From Hermatobates lingyangjiaoensis (taxonomy: Eukaryota; Arthropoda; Insecta; Hemiptera; Hermatobatidae), in assembly GCA_026182355.1 (NCBI GenBank), contig JAPFBL010000369.1, positions 124,001 through 188,000 on the forward strand: a DNA stretch of 64,000 nt. The letters run 5' to 3'. Position 1 is the first letter of the stretch. Each line of letters opens with the position of its first letter. Under the pieces are notes generated by a model that saw nothing but the letters and a program-made list of their open reading frames with translations, did not search any database and was not told the DNA's origin. Positions 1 to 13,400 of this stretch are shown piece after piece. The translations under genes and the position numbers were made by a program.

Positions 1-484
1 TGAAGAAAAAACATGAACATAAGAAACCGAAGAGAACAATATACAAAACCTACAACTTGAAGATGTTTCTACGAGAAGAAGTTGGATTCCAGTGTCAACA
101 TCTCTTAATAATCAAGAGGGACTGTGCAACCTCTACCCCTGTTGGCATGAAGATGAAGGCGGCTTTTCGCAGTAAACAACCGAGAGTATCATTTAAATAT
201 CCAGCAATATCCGTAACAGAAAATAGTAAACAACAACAACACCCAACCACCACAAAAATCAAAAATAGAAAGGGAACAGGAGTTCACTGTAAAGTGAGGC
301 TAATGTTTTCTGCCAAACATCATTTAACACAGAGGGACTGTGCAACCTCTATACCTATTGGCAGAACGCAAAGGCTTTTTGCTGAGCAGCGGGCAACTGG
401 GACCTTACGCTTGGACCTGTAACTCTACTCCCATTGGTCAACATCGCATCGAATCATATTCCTTTCCCCGGACAACCCATAGAA

Positions 485-515
<31 letters not shown>
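1..515 (+). mobile_element. PLE-like family N unit, left edge, partial
   Basis: Positions 1-500 match the reverse complement of 63030-63500; 275-490 also match 63700-63925 directly. The unit ends at (TA)n 488-514. The family's hammerhead-like motif would lie just left of the window. A 121-codon open frame (57-422) exists but shows no recognisable domain. Confidence 0.7.
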
Positions 516-520
<5 letters not shown>

Positions 521-644
521 AGATTTCACAATGAACACGTGAAATAAAAATCAACATCTAAAAACCATTAAGTAATGAGAAAAGTGAACAAGATATGTGA
601 ACAAGTAAGTAGTGTTTCGGGCATGCTGTCTGTCGAGGACTGAC
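515..644. other. MLLT10 intron after exon 6
   Basis: Follows (TA)n with the tail shared by PLE family A units (aaacaagatttcacaatgaacacgtg-like start at 518). Nothing else seen. Confidence 0.5.
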
Positions 645-779
645 CTTTCCGCTTCCTAGTCCCACTGGAGGTCAAGGGAGGCGTCTTAGAGCCTGTCAAG
701 TCTGATGACCCGTTACTGCCGGCTTTTAATTCACTATTCAAGTCTTCACTCAAATCTTCATTCGATCTTCCTTTATTGG
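645..779 (-). CDS. MLLT10: MLLT10 exon 6 (basic linker), last exon in window
   Basis: Acceptor TGTTTTAG, donor AAAG|GTCAGT. The phase (2 in, 1 out) fits exon 5 exactly, giving a split Ser codon. Encodes NEDLSEDLNSELKAG and SGTRKRKG; the KRKG end resembles the EKKRKG site of human AF10. The Ser-rich part is not conserved, so support is from splicing and the basic motif. Confidence 0.75.
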
Positions 780-3206
780 CTAAAACAGAAAAAGACAGTT
801 AAACATACATCATTACATTTAGAGCCAGCAAAAGTTTTACTTTATGTACTCCTTGGAGGCTTTGAAGCTAACTGTATCGTATTATAGTGCATACATCGAG
901 GGTGAGGCTGAAGAATTTTCATCTAGACTACTGGCTGACTTAGACTCTCTCCGGTCATGGGGACTTTGGGGCATACCTTTCCAGGGTTTTTTTTTTTTTT
1001 GCATGATGTGGTGTCGTGGGACCCGCCTCCGCGAGGTCCACCTTGGGCGCATGAGCGGGCTCGGTCGCATCCCTCTTCTGAGGAATGTGGTGTGTTCCTT
1101 CATGTGGCTAAAGGGTCTCACGTAAAAAAGCATCGATCTGTAATTGCTTTGTTCATGGATCGAGCCGAAAGGCCGAGAAACATAACTACAAATCAAAACA
1201 GGTTTTAAAAGAGGGAGGATGAGAGGTGTATTTGTGGGGCCCCCCTCAGAGAGTGTTGCTCACGTTCTAGAGGTATGCCTCAGATATGCCAGAGAGCGTT
1301 TTGAATATGAATCTAATACGGGTGAGTTCGTGGAATCCACATACAGAAACACTTTAAAGAAGAACAGGGTTGCGTTTCTTAAATTCGTCTATGCTATAGG
1401 AACATGCAAGAGGACAGCAGTATTGCCCCCCAAGTGATCTTCATGTTGGCTAAAGTCCATATACCATGTTGAATACACTGGTTCTCGTAAGATCTAATAC
1501 GCATGAGAAATGTTAATGTTCTTGTTTTTCTTTTGTTTTCCTTTACATGAATGCCTAAAATAACGGTTAAGACGGCACAAAGAACTCGAAATACGAGTAG
1601 ATAATGAAACAAGAAATAAAAGGAAAAAAAACATAACAATTAAAAGAAAAAAAAAATTAAAATTAACCACACAGACAACACTGATTCCACAATGTAGATG
1701 ACAAGTGTAGATAGGTTATAGGAAAATGAAATACACAGTCAGTTAGTTGCTCTTGAAGATGGGATCCGGACGGACCCGAAACCAGTCAAGCTTTTCTGAG
1801 ACTTTACCAGGTATGAGGGACAGTATTACTACTAATTCTAATAATGGAAATTTTCATTTGTGTGGAGACTTGTTTGTTTATCCATTTATGGACAGTACTA
1901 ATAATGATATTTTCTACCATTATATAATTTTTAATATTTTGGGACACTACAGTATCATCTTGGAATTTTTGTACAATAACCGTCAAAGACGGCCAAGGCT
2001 GCTAGTTAGGTTGAAGTGGCAGTCCCACAAGGGAACACACGTAGGCCAAGCATTGGCCCTTTGTGATACCACAGAATGAAGATTGATTCTACAGTGGGAG
2101 TCCTAAATTTTGCCTAACTCATGTGTATCTAGAGTAGGGATCTTTAACGAGTACCTGACATCGTATAGGCTCGGGACCGACGGTTTAACGTCCTTCTCCG
2201 AGGGACGACGTGCTCAGATGTATTCACCTCCCGCGTGAATAAATCGAGGACCAGGTGAGGATTGAACCCCGGTCCTATCAGTTCAGAGGTGAGCACGTAA
2301 CCACTGAGCTAGCCTGGCCCCCTAGGGCTGCTAGTTACGAACTCTAAATTAATAGTAATTGTTTTTTTTTTTTTTTAATTCACACGTATGACCATAAATT
2401 CTTTGGTAACTTTTTGGCGTAAGGTTTAGCCGAAATGCCTCACATATCAATTATAAATGTTTCTATTCCACAGTCTGATTCTAGCAAATTGAGATTAACT
2501 TAAATAATAGGTTAAGATATTCTATTTATCATCTGCCACATGATAAATCGAGGTTTTATCTAACAATTTAAACTTTTAATAGTCAGTTCAAAAGGTACGC
2601 ACTTTAGGTGATGGACTAAAGTTGTTCTTCCACGAAGATAACGTCTCCGTCGCAAATAAAACAACTTACGTCTTCTTTAAAATGTTAAAATACAGTAATG
2701 TTTACATTCTCAAGTATCTACACAGTGCACAGTGCTGCAAACACAATATCAACTGTGCTAAAACAGCAAATTTCCCTTCAATTTGTTTATAAAAAAAAAA
2801 ATCAAATATTAAAACAATCATTTCAGCTATATTGTATTCTCATTCATCAAACGCGAGGAAACAACAGGTACACGAGAAATAGAAACTACTTAGTGTCTAA
2901 TTTTCGGTTTAACCATTATCAGGAGAGAAGTGATAGGGACACCAAGAACTGTCTGAACAGTTCAGTGACACGTGTTCATTCAAACTACAGTTGTTTTGAA
3001 ATCCACAGACTATTTTTATTTGTAAAATAATTTGTAATGTTAATACTTAGTTTTTTCTGTTTTTAAAATTTATACTTCTGCCTATGAAAAAGGCTTTAAA
3101 TAAAAACTGAAACGTTAGCAGTGAGAGTTTAATTTGAACCTGAAGAACTGACCGAGTCCCGATAAACTTTAGTTTTGTTTCTATTCCACGGTCGATACTT
3201 TTATCA

Positions 3207-3237
<31 letters not shown>

Positions 3238-3466
3238 GATTAAACCACAATAAGAATGGGAAAACAAGACTAAGATCTTTCAACCGTAACAAGCGGTCTT
3301 CGTCAGAGTCAAAAACCCAACTGGATTTTTGACTCTGACGAACTCCAGTTGAGTTTTTGACTCTGACGAAGACCGCTTGTTACGGTTGAAAGATCTTAGT
3401 TTTGTTTTCCCATTTTCTTATTGTGGTTTGATCATTGATTGTTATTTCACGTGTTTATATGAAATC

Positions 3467-3511
<45 letters not shown>

Positions 3512-4003
3512 CAATATAAACAAAGAAACATAGAGAAATCAAAAGAACACACTTACAGTCTCTAATTTTCGGTTTGAACCGTCTTCAGGAGAGATAAGAG
3601 AGGGAAACCAAGCGCACTGGTTCAGAGACGGTTGGAGATCAACAGTGTTGCCGCATGCGCGCCCGTTCACAGAAAATAAGGTAGACAGGAATCAATTTAT
3701 AATTACATTAAATTAATGGAATATGAAAACAACAAATAAATAAAAGAAAAAATTGAAAAATTAAGGGAAATTGATACATATTAACGAACAGAGAAATTGA
3801 TACATAAACAAAAGTACTGACTAAGCTATGATTCTCTATGTTTCTTTGTTTATATTGAACTATATTTGTCCGTTTTGGATCGTATTTCCAACGAAAAAAA
3901 GTATATATATATATATATCTTTTCTCCTGAAGACGGATCATCCGAAAATTTGAGTTTGTAAGTGTGTCTCTTTCTCTGTGTGTTGCTTTTCTTCGTTTGT
4001 GAA

Positions 4004-4063
<60 letters not shown>

Positions 4064-4807
4064 ATGTTTTGTTATTGAGGGATAGGTCATATTAAAGAAA
4101 ATAAACTCCTTCCTAGGCCAACGTTTCTAATAACCAATTAATTCTCATGTAACTAACTTAAATAACCATTGGCACACTTTCCAAGGAAAACTAATTTCCT
4201 TTTGTCTGATATTACGTAAAGCACGACTGAAGTTTTGAAATCTACTCACTTTTTTACTTTCTAATTTAAAGTTTTTTTTTTGACATATACTCACAAGTTT
4301 TCCTTTTTGACTTATAAGAGTCCTCCTGACTCTCACTCTGCTCACTACCCCCTCCTCCTCCTCCCCCTCCTCCTCCGCTGCCGCCACCCCCACTGCCTAC
4401 ACTACTACTGATTGGCCGGTAGGGGGGGATTGTTTTGACATTGGCACCTTTTTTCTGAAATAAAATAACCATAAAATAGATATAAAATAACCATATATCT
4501 GAGCTAAAATAAAATAGCTCAACAATATCAACTACTCAACTAAATTCCATTCACTTGAATGGACTTCAATCAAAATGATTTATACAACAACTAAAATATA
4601 ACACGAATATTACGAATGAAGGTATTAACTTTAGCTTATGTTCTATTGTTCTAACGAAATATATATATATATATATATATATATAGATTCTTCATTCACG
4701 ATGTTTTTACTTATAGCTTCTATTTGCTCACGATCTTCCTTTGTCCTGGTGATAATTGCTAATTCAATACCATATGCTTAAAAGAGGACTTGCTGCCGAA
4801 ATCACTA

Positions 4808-4889
<82 letters not shown>

Positions 4890-5414
4890 TTGGAAATACG
4901 ATCCAAAACGGACAAATATAGTTCAATATAGACAAAAAAACATAGAGAAATCAAAAGAACACACTTACAGTTTCTAATTTTCGGTGGAACCGTCTTCAGG
5001 AGAGACAAGAGAGGGAAACCAAGCGCACTGGTACACAGACGGCTCAGTACCGTCTCTGTACCAGTGCGCTTGGTTTCCCTCTCTTGTCTCTCCTGAAGAC
5101 GGTTACACCGAAAATTAGAGACTGTAAGTGTGTTCTTTTGATTTCTCTATGTTTCTTTGTCTATATTGAACTATATATATATATTTGTGTATGATGGCAG
5201 CAAATCCTCACGTAAACATGTTTCATTAAAGTACACAGCAGCCTCTGCGTTAACGACTTTTAAGCTGGTCTGCTCCAATTTACTCCAATCTTAATTAAGA
5301 TGTCTCTTGGGCAATTGATATGGCTTTTAACACCAGCCCACCGCAAAGCTGTTCGTAAATTGGAGCAGACCAGCTTAAAAGTCGTTAACGCAGAGGCTGC
5401 TGTGTACTTTAATG

Positions 5415-5461
<47 letters not shown>

Positions 5462-5651
5462 GATTTCACATAAACACGTGAAACAACAATCAATGATCAA
5501 ACCACAATAAGAAATGGGAAAACAAGACTAAGATCTTTCAACCGTAACAAGCGGTCTTCGTCAGAGTCAAAAACCCAACTGACGAAGACCGCTTGTTACG
5601 GTTGAAAGATCTTAGTCTTGTTTTCCCATTTCTTATTGTGGTTTGATCATT

Positions 5652-5707
<56 letters not shown>

Positions 5708-6595
5708 CAAGATTTCACATAAATACGTGAAATAACAATCAATGATCAAACTACAATATGGAATGGAAAAAAGATACTAAGATCTTTCAACCGTAGCAAA
5801 AGGTCTTCGTCAGAGTAAAAAACCCAACAGAGTGGGTTAGTTGGGTTTTTTGACTCTGACGAAGACCGCTTGGTACGGTTCAAAGATCTTAAGCTTGTTT
5901 CCCCATTTCATATTGTGGTTTGAATATATATATATATATATATATATTCACTGTTTCGTCATTGAGGGCTAGGTCAAATAAAAGAAAATAAACTCCTTTC
6001 TAGGCCGACGTTTCGATGTATTTGTACATCATCTTCAGGGCTAAAATTAGAGTAAGACTATAATACATTTATCAAAACAATCTACAACTCACATAGATTG
6101 TTTTGATAAATGTATTATAGTCTTACTCTAATTTTAGCCCTGAAGATGATGTACAAATACATCGAAACGTCGGCCTAGAAAGGAGTTTATTTTCTTTTAT
6201 TTGACCCAGCCCTCAATAACGAAACAGTGAATAGAATAGAAGAGGTCAATAACAATTTTTGAGTTTATATATATATATATATATATATAAAAAGATTTCA
6301 CATAAACACGTGAAACAACAATCAATGATCAAACCACAATAAGAAATGGGAAAACAAGACTAAGATCTTTCAACCGTAACAAGCGGTCTTCGTCAGAGTC
6401 AAAAACCCAACTGCTGGGTTTTTGACTCTGACGAAGACCGCTTGTTACGGTTGAAAGATCTTAGTTTTGTTTTCCCATTTCTTATTGTGGTTTGATCATT
6501 GATATTTTCCAGTTGGGTTTTTGACTCTGACGAAGACCGCTTGTTACGGTTGAGGATCTTGGTCTTGTTTTCCCATTTCTTATTGTGGGGTGGTC

Positions 6596-6637
<42 letters not shown>

Positions 6638-7432
6638 GTATACTTTGGTATCGGTCTTTCAGATATGCATGCTTTGTTGAACACGACAGCATAGTTTCTG
6701 TCTATAATCTTCTTCTCAAGAACTTCGACCTGCCTAAAAATAGCTTTTTCTTTGTTAGAACACTCCGACTATTCGGAGACCAAAAACCAACCCAACCTGA
6801 GACTAGAACCAGTGCCAATAAATCTGAAATATTGAATACTATCATCCCATTGGTTAGATTTTTGCAACCTCTACATGACCACCTCAACCGTTGTTCTAAC
6901 AACGAAAAAGCTGTTTTTAGGCAGGTCGATGTTCTTGAGAAGATGGTTATAGACAGGAACTACTCTGTCGTGTTCTACAAAGCATGCATATATATATTTG
7001 CATATTTTGGAAGTACTCCTTGATTTATGCTAGTTAAATATGCCCAGTTGGTCAACTCCTATTTTGATTGTTCTCTGACAGGGTCAGTGCGTAATGTGGA
7101 ATCTCTCATTGAGAACATGATGAGAGTGAGGTTGACTTGATTCAAGCATCCTTTCATGAAGGTGTGATAGCTGTCTGAAGTACATCTACAAGGCAGAAGG
7201 TGGCTTACAAGTCTATTGTAGTGGTGATGGCAGTAACCGCAATACTTGACGTTGTCCTGGTAGTTACCAGCCTCCTCGCACAGTAGACCATGACTCTGCG
7301 CACACGTCACGTGGAACTGCTGCCGACATCCGCTCCTGTTACACTGCATACAAGCCCCCACGGTGCACACTCGGTTACCTCTCTGACTATCCTCGCAAAT
7401 ATAGCAGCTCTGCAAAAACAAATAAAAATCAG

Positions 7433-7464
<32 letters not shown>

Positions 7465-10400
7465 CATATATATATACATATATATATAATATATACCAAT
7501 TAAAAAAGATAGCACACAGATAGAAACAGGAATAACTCACTTCTATATTTCGACCAACGTCGTTATCAGGAGGCGATGAGTCAAGCAGGAAGGCAGAGTC
7601 ACCGCTGTCGGTGAAGCGGGACTCTTTGCCTTTCCTATATTCAAAGGGGGAGAGGAATTTTGCGACCAACCTGGAGGGAGGAGCTCTTAAGATTGTTTTG
7701 GACGGGACCGTACCTTACGACAGCACGGGGACGGGCAAACTGTACGATCACGGAGAGGGGGGGGGGGGCTAGTCATTTGGGGGAGCCTAAATCTTACGAC
7801 CGTCCCGAAGGGGGGGGCTCTTAAGATTGTTTTGGACGGGACCATACCTTACGACAGCACGAGGAGGGGCAAACTGTAAAATCACGGGAAGGGGGGGCTA
7901 AATCTTACGACCGTCCCGAAGGGGGAGGGAAATTTTGCGTCCAACCCTGGGGGTGGGGGGGCCTCTAAGCTTGTTTTGGACGGGACCATACCTTTGGACA
8001 GCACGGGGAGGGGCAAACTGTAAGATCCCGCGGGGCTAATTCTACTACCTTCAAGGGTTTGTGGATCTTACCTTACGGCCATCCTTGGGGAGGGGGTTAC
8101 GGTCATTTAGAAGGGGCCTAAATCTTACGATCGTCCCGAAGGGGGAGGGGAATTTTGCGGCCAACCCCCGGGGGGGGGGGGGGGGCTCTTAAGTTTATTT
8201 TGGATGGAACCATACCTTACGACAGCATGGGGAGGGACAAAGTGTACAATCACCGGGGGGGTGCTATTTCTACTACCTTCAAGGGGGTGGGTATCTTACC
8301 TTACGGCCACCCTTGGGGGGGAGGGGGGGCAATTTTATGACTACACGAAGGGCTGGAAATCTTACGGCCGCCCCTGGCTTGAAAAATAGTTGCTTCGTCA
8401 CTAATTAACCTGCATATAAACTAAAATTAAAAGGTGTTTGATTTGAGATGACCTTGTTAAAGCGCTCCGGTGGCACCTGATGAAGTATAATGGGCTCCAT
8501 GGTGGTGACATTGCCAAACCTCACCTCAGGAATATAAAGGGCACAAATGACATGCGCCCACCTGTTGTTATCAGTCGGCTTGAGGGCCCCGTCCCTGCTC
8601 GGGCACAGTTCACATTTCTGAAATCAGTAATCCATTCTTAGCACCTACAGATAAAACGCTAAAACTAAGCTGAAAACATAGAAAAACAATCTTGATACCT
8701 GCACCCTTATCACTATCAACAAGAAAAGAAACAAACCCATTACAAGGTGGCCAGGCTAGCTCAGTGGTTACGTGCTCGCCTCTGAACTGATAGGACCGGG
8801 GTTCGATCCCCACCTGGCACTTGATTTATTCATGCGGGAGTTGAATAAATCTGAACACGTCGTCCATCGGAGAAGGACGTTAAACCGTCGGTCCCGAGCC
8901 TGTACGATGTCAGGTATTCGTTAAAGATCCCTACTCTAAATACACTTGAGTTAGGCAAAATTTAGTACTCCCACTGTAGAATCAATCTTCATTGTGTGGT
9001 ATCACAAAGGGCCAATGCTCGGCCTACGTGTGTTCCCTTGTGGAACTGCCACTGCAAACTAACTAACTAAACCCATTACAAAAATAATTACAACAAATTT
9101 AATTCTCCTATACGAGTAGCTATAAATATTTTTTAAAACCTTAGTTTAAAAAAATTTGGATAAGTTTCAATTTCTATGCAGATTAATAATTTCCGTAATT
9201 TATTTTATTTTTGCTTTGATTTTATTTACTTTAATTATACCGTATTTAAAAAATTACTGAAGTTATAGTTTTATTTTTTTTTTACAATTTGCAAAAATGA
9301 ACATGTTTCATATTTAGATATACTGAATTGCTATACCAAAACTATTGCTGTACGTGTTTGATATTTGGGTATAATGAACGCTTGCTATACCAGAACTATA
9401 GCTGTAAATGTTTAACATTTGGGCATAATGAACGCTTTCTATACCAGAACTATAGCTGTACATGTTTAATATTTGGGTATAATGAATGCTTGCTATACCA
9501 GAACTATAGTTGTACATGTTAATATTTGGGTATAATGAACGCTTGATATACCAGAACTATAGTTGTACATGGTTAATATTTGGGTATAATAAACGCTTGC
9601 TACACCAGAACTATAGTTGTAAATATTAAATATTGGGGTATAATGAAGGCTTGCTATACCAGAACTATAATTGTACATGTTTAATATTTGGGTATAATGA
9701 ACGCTTGCTATACCAGAAGTATAGCTGTAAATGTTTAATATTTGGGTATAATGAACGCCTGCTACACCAGAACTATAGTTGTACATGTTTAATATTTGGG
9801 TATAATGAATAATTGATATACCAGAACTATAGCTGTAAATGTTTAATATTTGGGTATAATGAACGCCTGCTATACCAGAACTATAGTTGTAAATATTAAA
9901 TATTGGGGTATAATGAAGGTTTGCTATACCAGAACTATAGTTGCACATGTTGAATATTTGGGTATAATGAATAATTGATATACCAGAACTATAGCTGTAA
10001 ATGTTTAATATTTGGGTATAATAAACGCCTGCTATACCAGAACTATAGTTGTACATTTTTAATATTGGGGTATAATGAAGGTTTGCTATACCAGAACTAT
10101 AGTTGCACATGTTGAATATTTGGGTATAATGCTATACTATAACTAACCTTAGCGACGTCAGGCGATTCACACTTTCTACAGTACCAGTTACCAATAGGAA
10201 CGGAGACGATTCCATAGCAAGCTGGAACAAATAGAACAAAATTAACTATTAGGGTATAGTTAAAGAAGTGCTATTGAATCAGCCTTACATCTGACTAAAG
10301 CTGCATCTTAGTTACGATCATTAGATTAGGTAAATTATAGGTCTTACAGTATAGCTATGGGTATATATGGGTCCTATTAGGTACTAATCATAGTTAATCA

Positions 10401-13400
10401 GGCTTACAGTTTGACTAAAGTTACAACTTAGTTAAGATCATTAGATTAGGTAAATTATAGGTCTTATAGTATTAGATTGGATTGGTCTTACAGTATAGCT
10501 ATGGGTATATATGAGTCCTATTAGGTACTAATTATAGTTAATCAGCCTTACAGTTTGACTAAAGTTACAACTTAGTTAAGATCATTAGATTAGGTAAATT
10601 ATAGGTCTTACAGTATTAGATTGGATTGGTCTTACAGTATAGCTATAAGTATATATGGGTCCTATTAGGTACTAATTATAGTTAATCAGCCTTACAGTTT
10701 TACTAAAGTTACAACTTAGTTAAGATCATTAGATTAGGTAAATTACAGGTCTTACAGTATTAGATTGGATCGGTCTTACAGTATAGCTATAAGTATAGAT
10801 GGGTTCTATTAGGTACTAATTATAGTTAATCAGCCTTACAGTTTGACTAAAGTTACAACTTAGTTAAGATCATTAGATTAGGTAAATTATAGGTCTTACA
10901 GTATTAGATTGGATTGGTCTTACAGTATAGCTATAAGTATATATGGGTCCTATTAGGTACTAATTATAGTTAATCAGCCTTACAGTTTGACTAAAGTTAC
11001 AACTTAGTTAAGATCATTAGATTAGGTAAATTATAGGTCTTATAGTATAGCTATAAGTATATATGGGTCCTATTAGGTACTAATTATAGTTAATCAACCT
11101 TACAGTTTGACTAAAGTTACAACTTAGTTAAGATCATTAGATTAGGTAAATTATAGGTCTTATAGTATAGCTATAAGTATATATGGGTCCTATTAGGTAC
11201 TAATTATAGTTAATCAGCCTTACAGTTTGACTAAAGTTACAACTTAGTTAAGATCATTAGATTAGGTAAATTATAGGTCTTACAGTATAGCTATGGGTAT
11301 ATATGGGTCCCATTATGTACTAATCATAGTTAATCAGCCTTACAGTTTGACTAAAGTTACAACTTAGTTAAGATCATTAGATTAGGTAAATTATAGGTCT
11401 TACAGTATAGCTATTGGTATATATGGGTCCCATTAGGTACTAATCATAGTTAATCAGGCTTACAGTTTGACTAAAGTTACAACTTAGTTAAGATCATTAG
11501 ATTAGGTAAATTATAGGTCTTATAGTATAGCTATAAGTATATATGGGTCCTATTAGGTACTAATTATAGTTAATCAGCCTTACAGTTTGACTAAAGTTAC
11601 AACTTAGTTAAGATCATTAGATTAGGTAAATTATAGGTCTTATAGTATAGCTATAAGTATATATGGGTCCTATTAGGTACTAATTATAGTTAATCAGCCT
11701 TACAGTTTGACTAAAGTTACAACTTAGTTAAGATCATTAGATTAGGTAAATTATAGGTCTTATAGTATAGCTATAAGTATATATGGGTCCTATTAGGTAC
11801 TAATTATAGTTAATCAGCCTTACAGTTTGACTAAAGTTACAACTTAGTTAAGATCATTAGATTAGGTAAATTATAGGTCTTACAGTATAGCTATGGGTAT
11901 ATATGGGTCCTATTAGGTACTAATCATAGTTAATCAGGCTTACAGTTTGACTAAAGTTACAACTTAGTTAAGATCATTAGATTATGTAAATTATAGGTCT
12001 TACAGTATTAGATGGGATCGGTCTTACAGTATAGCTATGGGTATATATGGATACTATTATGTACTAATCATAGTTAATCGGCCTTACAGTATATATATAA
12101 GAAGGCCTTATCATCTAATAAGTATATTGAATCAGTCTTACAATATAATCGTAAATGAGTATAAAAAGGTCTTATATAATGTTTTATCACGTCTACCTCA
12201 ACAGTATAAACATGAGTGTAGGAAGTCCTTTTTATGTAATAAGTACATTGAAACCAGTCTTATAGTATAAATATGGGCGAGGAAAAGTCTTGTTTATTAT
12301 CCTATAAGTATATTGATCAGTCCTACAGTACAAATATGGGCGTATATAATAATTATATAATAAGCTAGATTATGTTTGCTTTACAGTATAAGTATGAGTA
12401 TAGAAGGGCCTTATTATATAATAATTATATTGAATCAGTCTCAGAGTATTTACAATACAAAAGTAAGCAGTATTTCTGTACAATAAGTGCAATTTTATTC
12501 AATCAACCACAGTATACTCGTATATAATACAATATACAATAAGGCTTATGAGTGAAGAAGCCTTATTGATTAATTAACCATTAACATTAATGCAGCTGTA
12601 CAGTATATGTAAAAATGCCTTATTAAAGGAACTGAATTAGTCTTACAGTATAAGATGGATGAAGATAGGACTTAATGATTAATACACTTTTACTTTAACA
12701 ATTTATAAACAAAATGTCAAAATTTATCCTGTACACTGTCAGGTATTTGTTAAAGAAAATACACTTGGCATAGGGAAAATTTAGGGGTTACAACGTAGAA
12801 TCATATTTTCTATTATTGCTTCCAGTAGCTTTTGACGAGGTAGGCTAAGAAATCTGTGGTTTTCAGTAAACTGGATCTCTTTGAATGCGTCCAAAGCAAC
12901 CCTCTCATCAATTTCTTTTTCAAATATCCCTATATTGTCCTTAAGCAATTCAAATGCTTTAATAGACCTCTTTATGAGGTTTTCTCCTCTGAACAAAGTT
13001 GTGTCTCTTGCTTGGAAGGCATTAGTGAGCAATGGCATTTCATTCAAAATATCAATCATTAAAGCTAGGTCCTTTAGAATTTTTTTTTGCATAGACAAGT
13101 AAGCCATCCCTGAATTATTTATCTAAACAAACACTTACTTTAATCTGGCGATTTCAGGAAATTAGATCTAAAAACATTCAATATTTGATTAAGAACTACA
13201 AGTTAAAACTAGGCCTAATGTAGGCTAGACTAACTCAACATCTGCATTGTCATGAGCAGTTTGAGCACTGTAACAGTTACGCAAACGAAACTAAATTGTT
13301 TAGTTATATATAGGCTAAGAGGTCAGGTTAGCTCAGTGGTTACGTGCCCGCCTCTGAACTCATAGGACCGGGGTTCGATCCCCACCTGGCCACGATTTAT

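Larger units (their letters stand above)
3190..7050. mobile_element. Cluster of PLE-like inverted units with (TA)n boundaries
   Basis: Contains family A (3220-3460, 5450-5930, 6290-6600), family B (3500-4000, 4880-5180) and family E (5950-6230) units. Most are inverted pairs with arms of 60-130 bp meeting near a short centre and ending in (TA)n at 3208, 3473, 4008, 4662, 4842, 5417, 5651, 5925, 6265 and 6598. A further inverted pair is centred near 6840 (arms 6660-6750 and 6895-6990). No reverse transcriptase is visible. Confidence 0.75.

Noticed and set aside
882..1196. 104-codon frame on the complement
   Set aside because: Overlaps an interspersed repeat and has no splice or homology support.
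3377..7669. Frames rich in IYIYIY or YIYI
   Set aside because: Translations of (TA)n tracts; only the MLLT10 exon 4 part of one frame is real.
8747..8820. Genuine tRNA gene
   Set aside because: The A and B boxes belong to a SINE head: no full cloverleaf, an unrelated body follows, and many copies exist.
9314..10110. 205-codon repetitive frame on the complement as a protein-coding gene
   Set aside because: A product of a 54-bp minisatellite that is a multiple of three and lacks stops; no splice or homology support. Kept only as an observation.
9320..12085. CRISPR array
   Set aside because: The repeats are contiguous satellites without unique spacers, in a eukaryotic gene intron.
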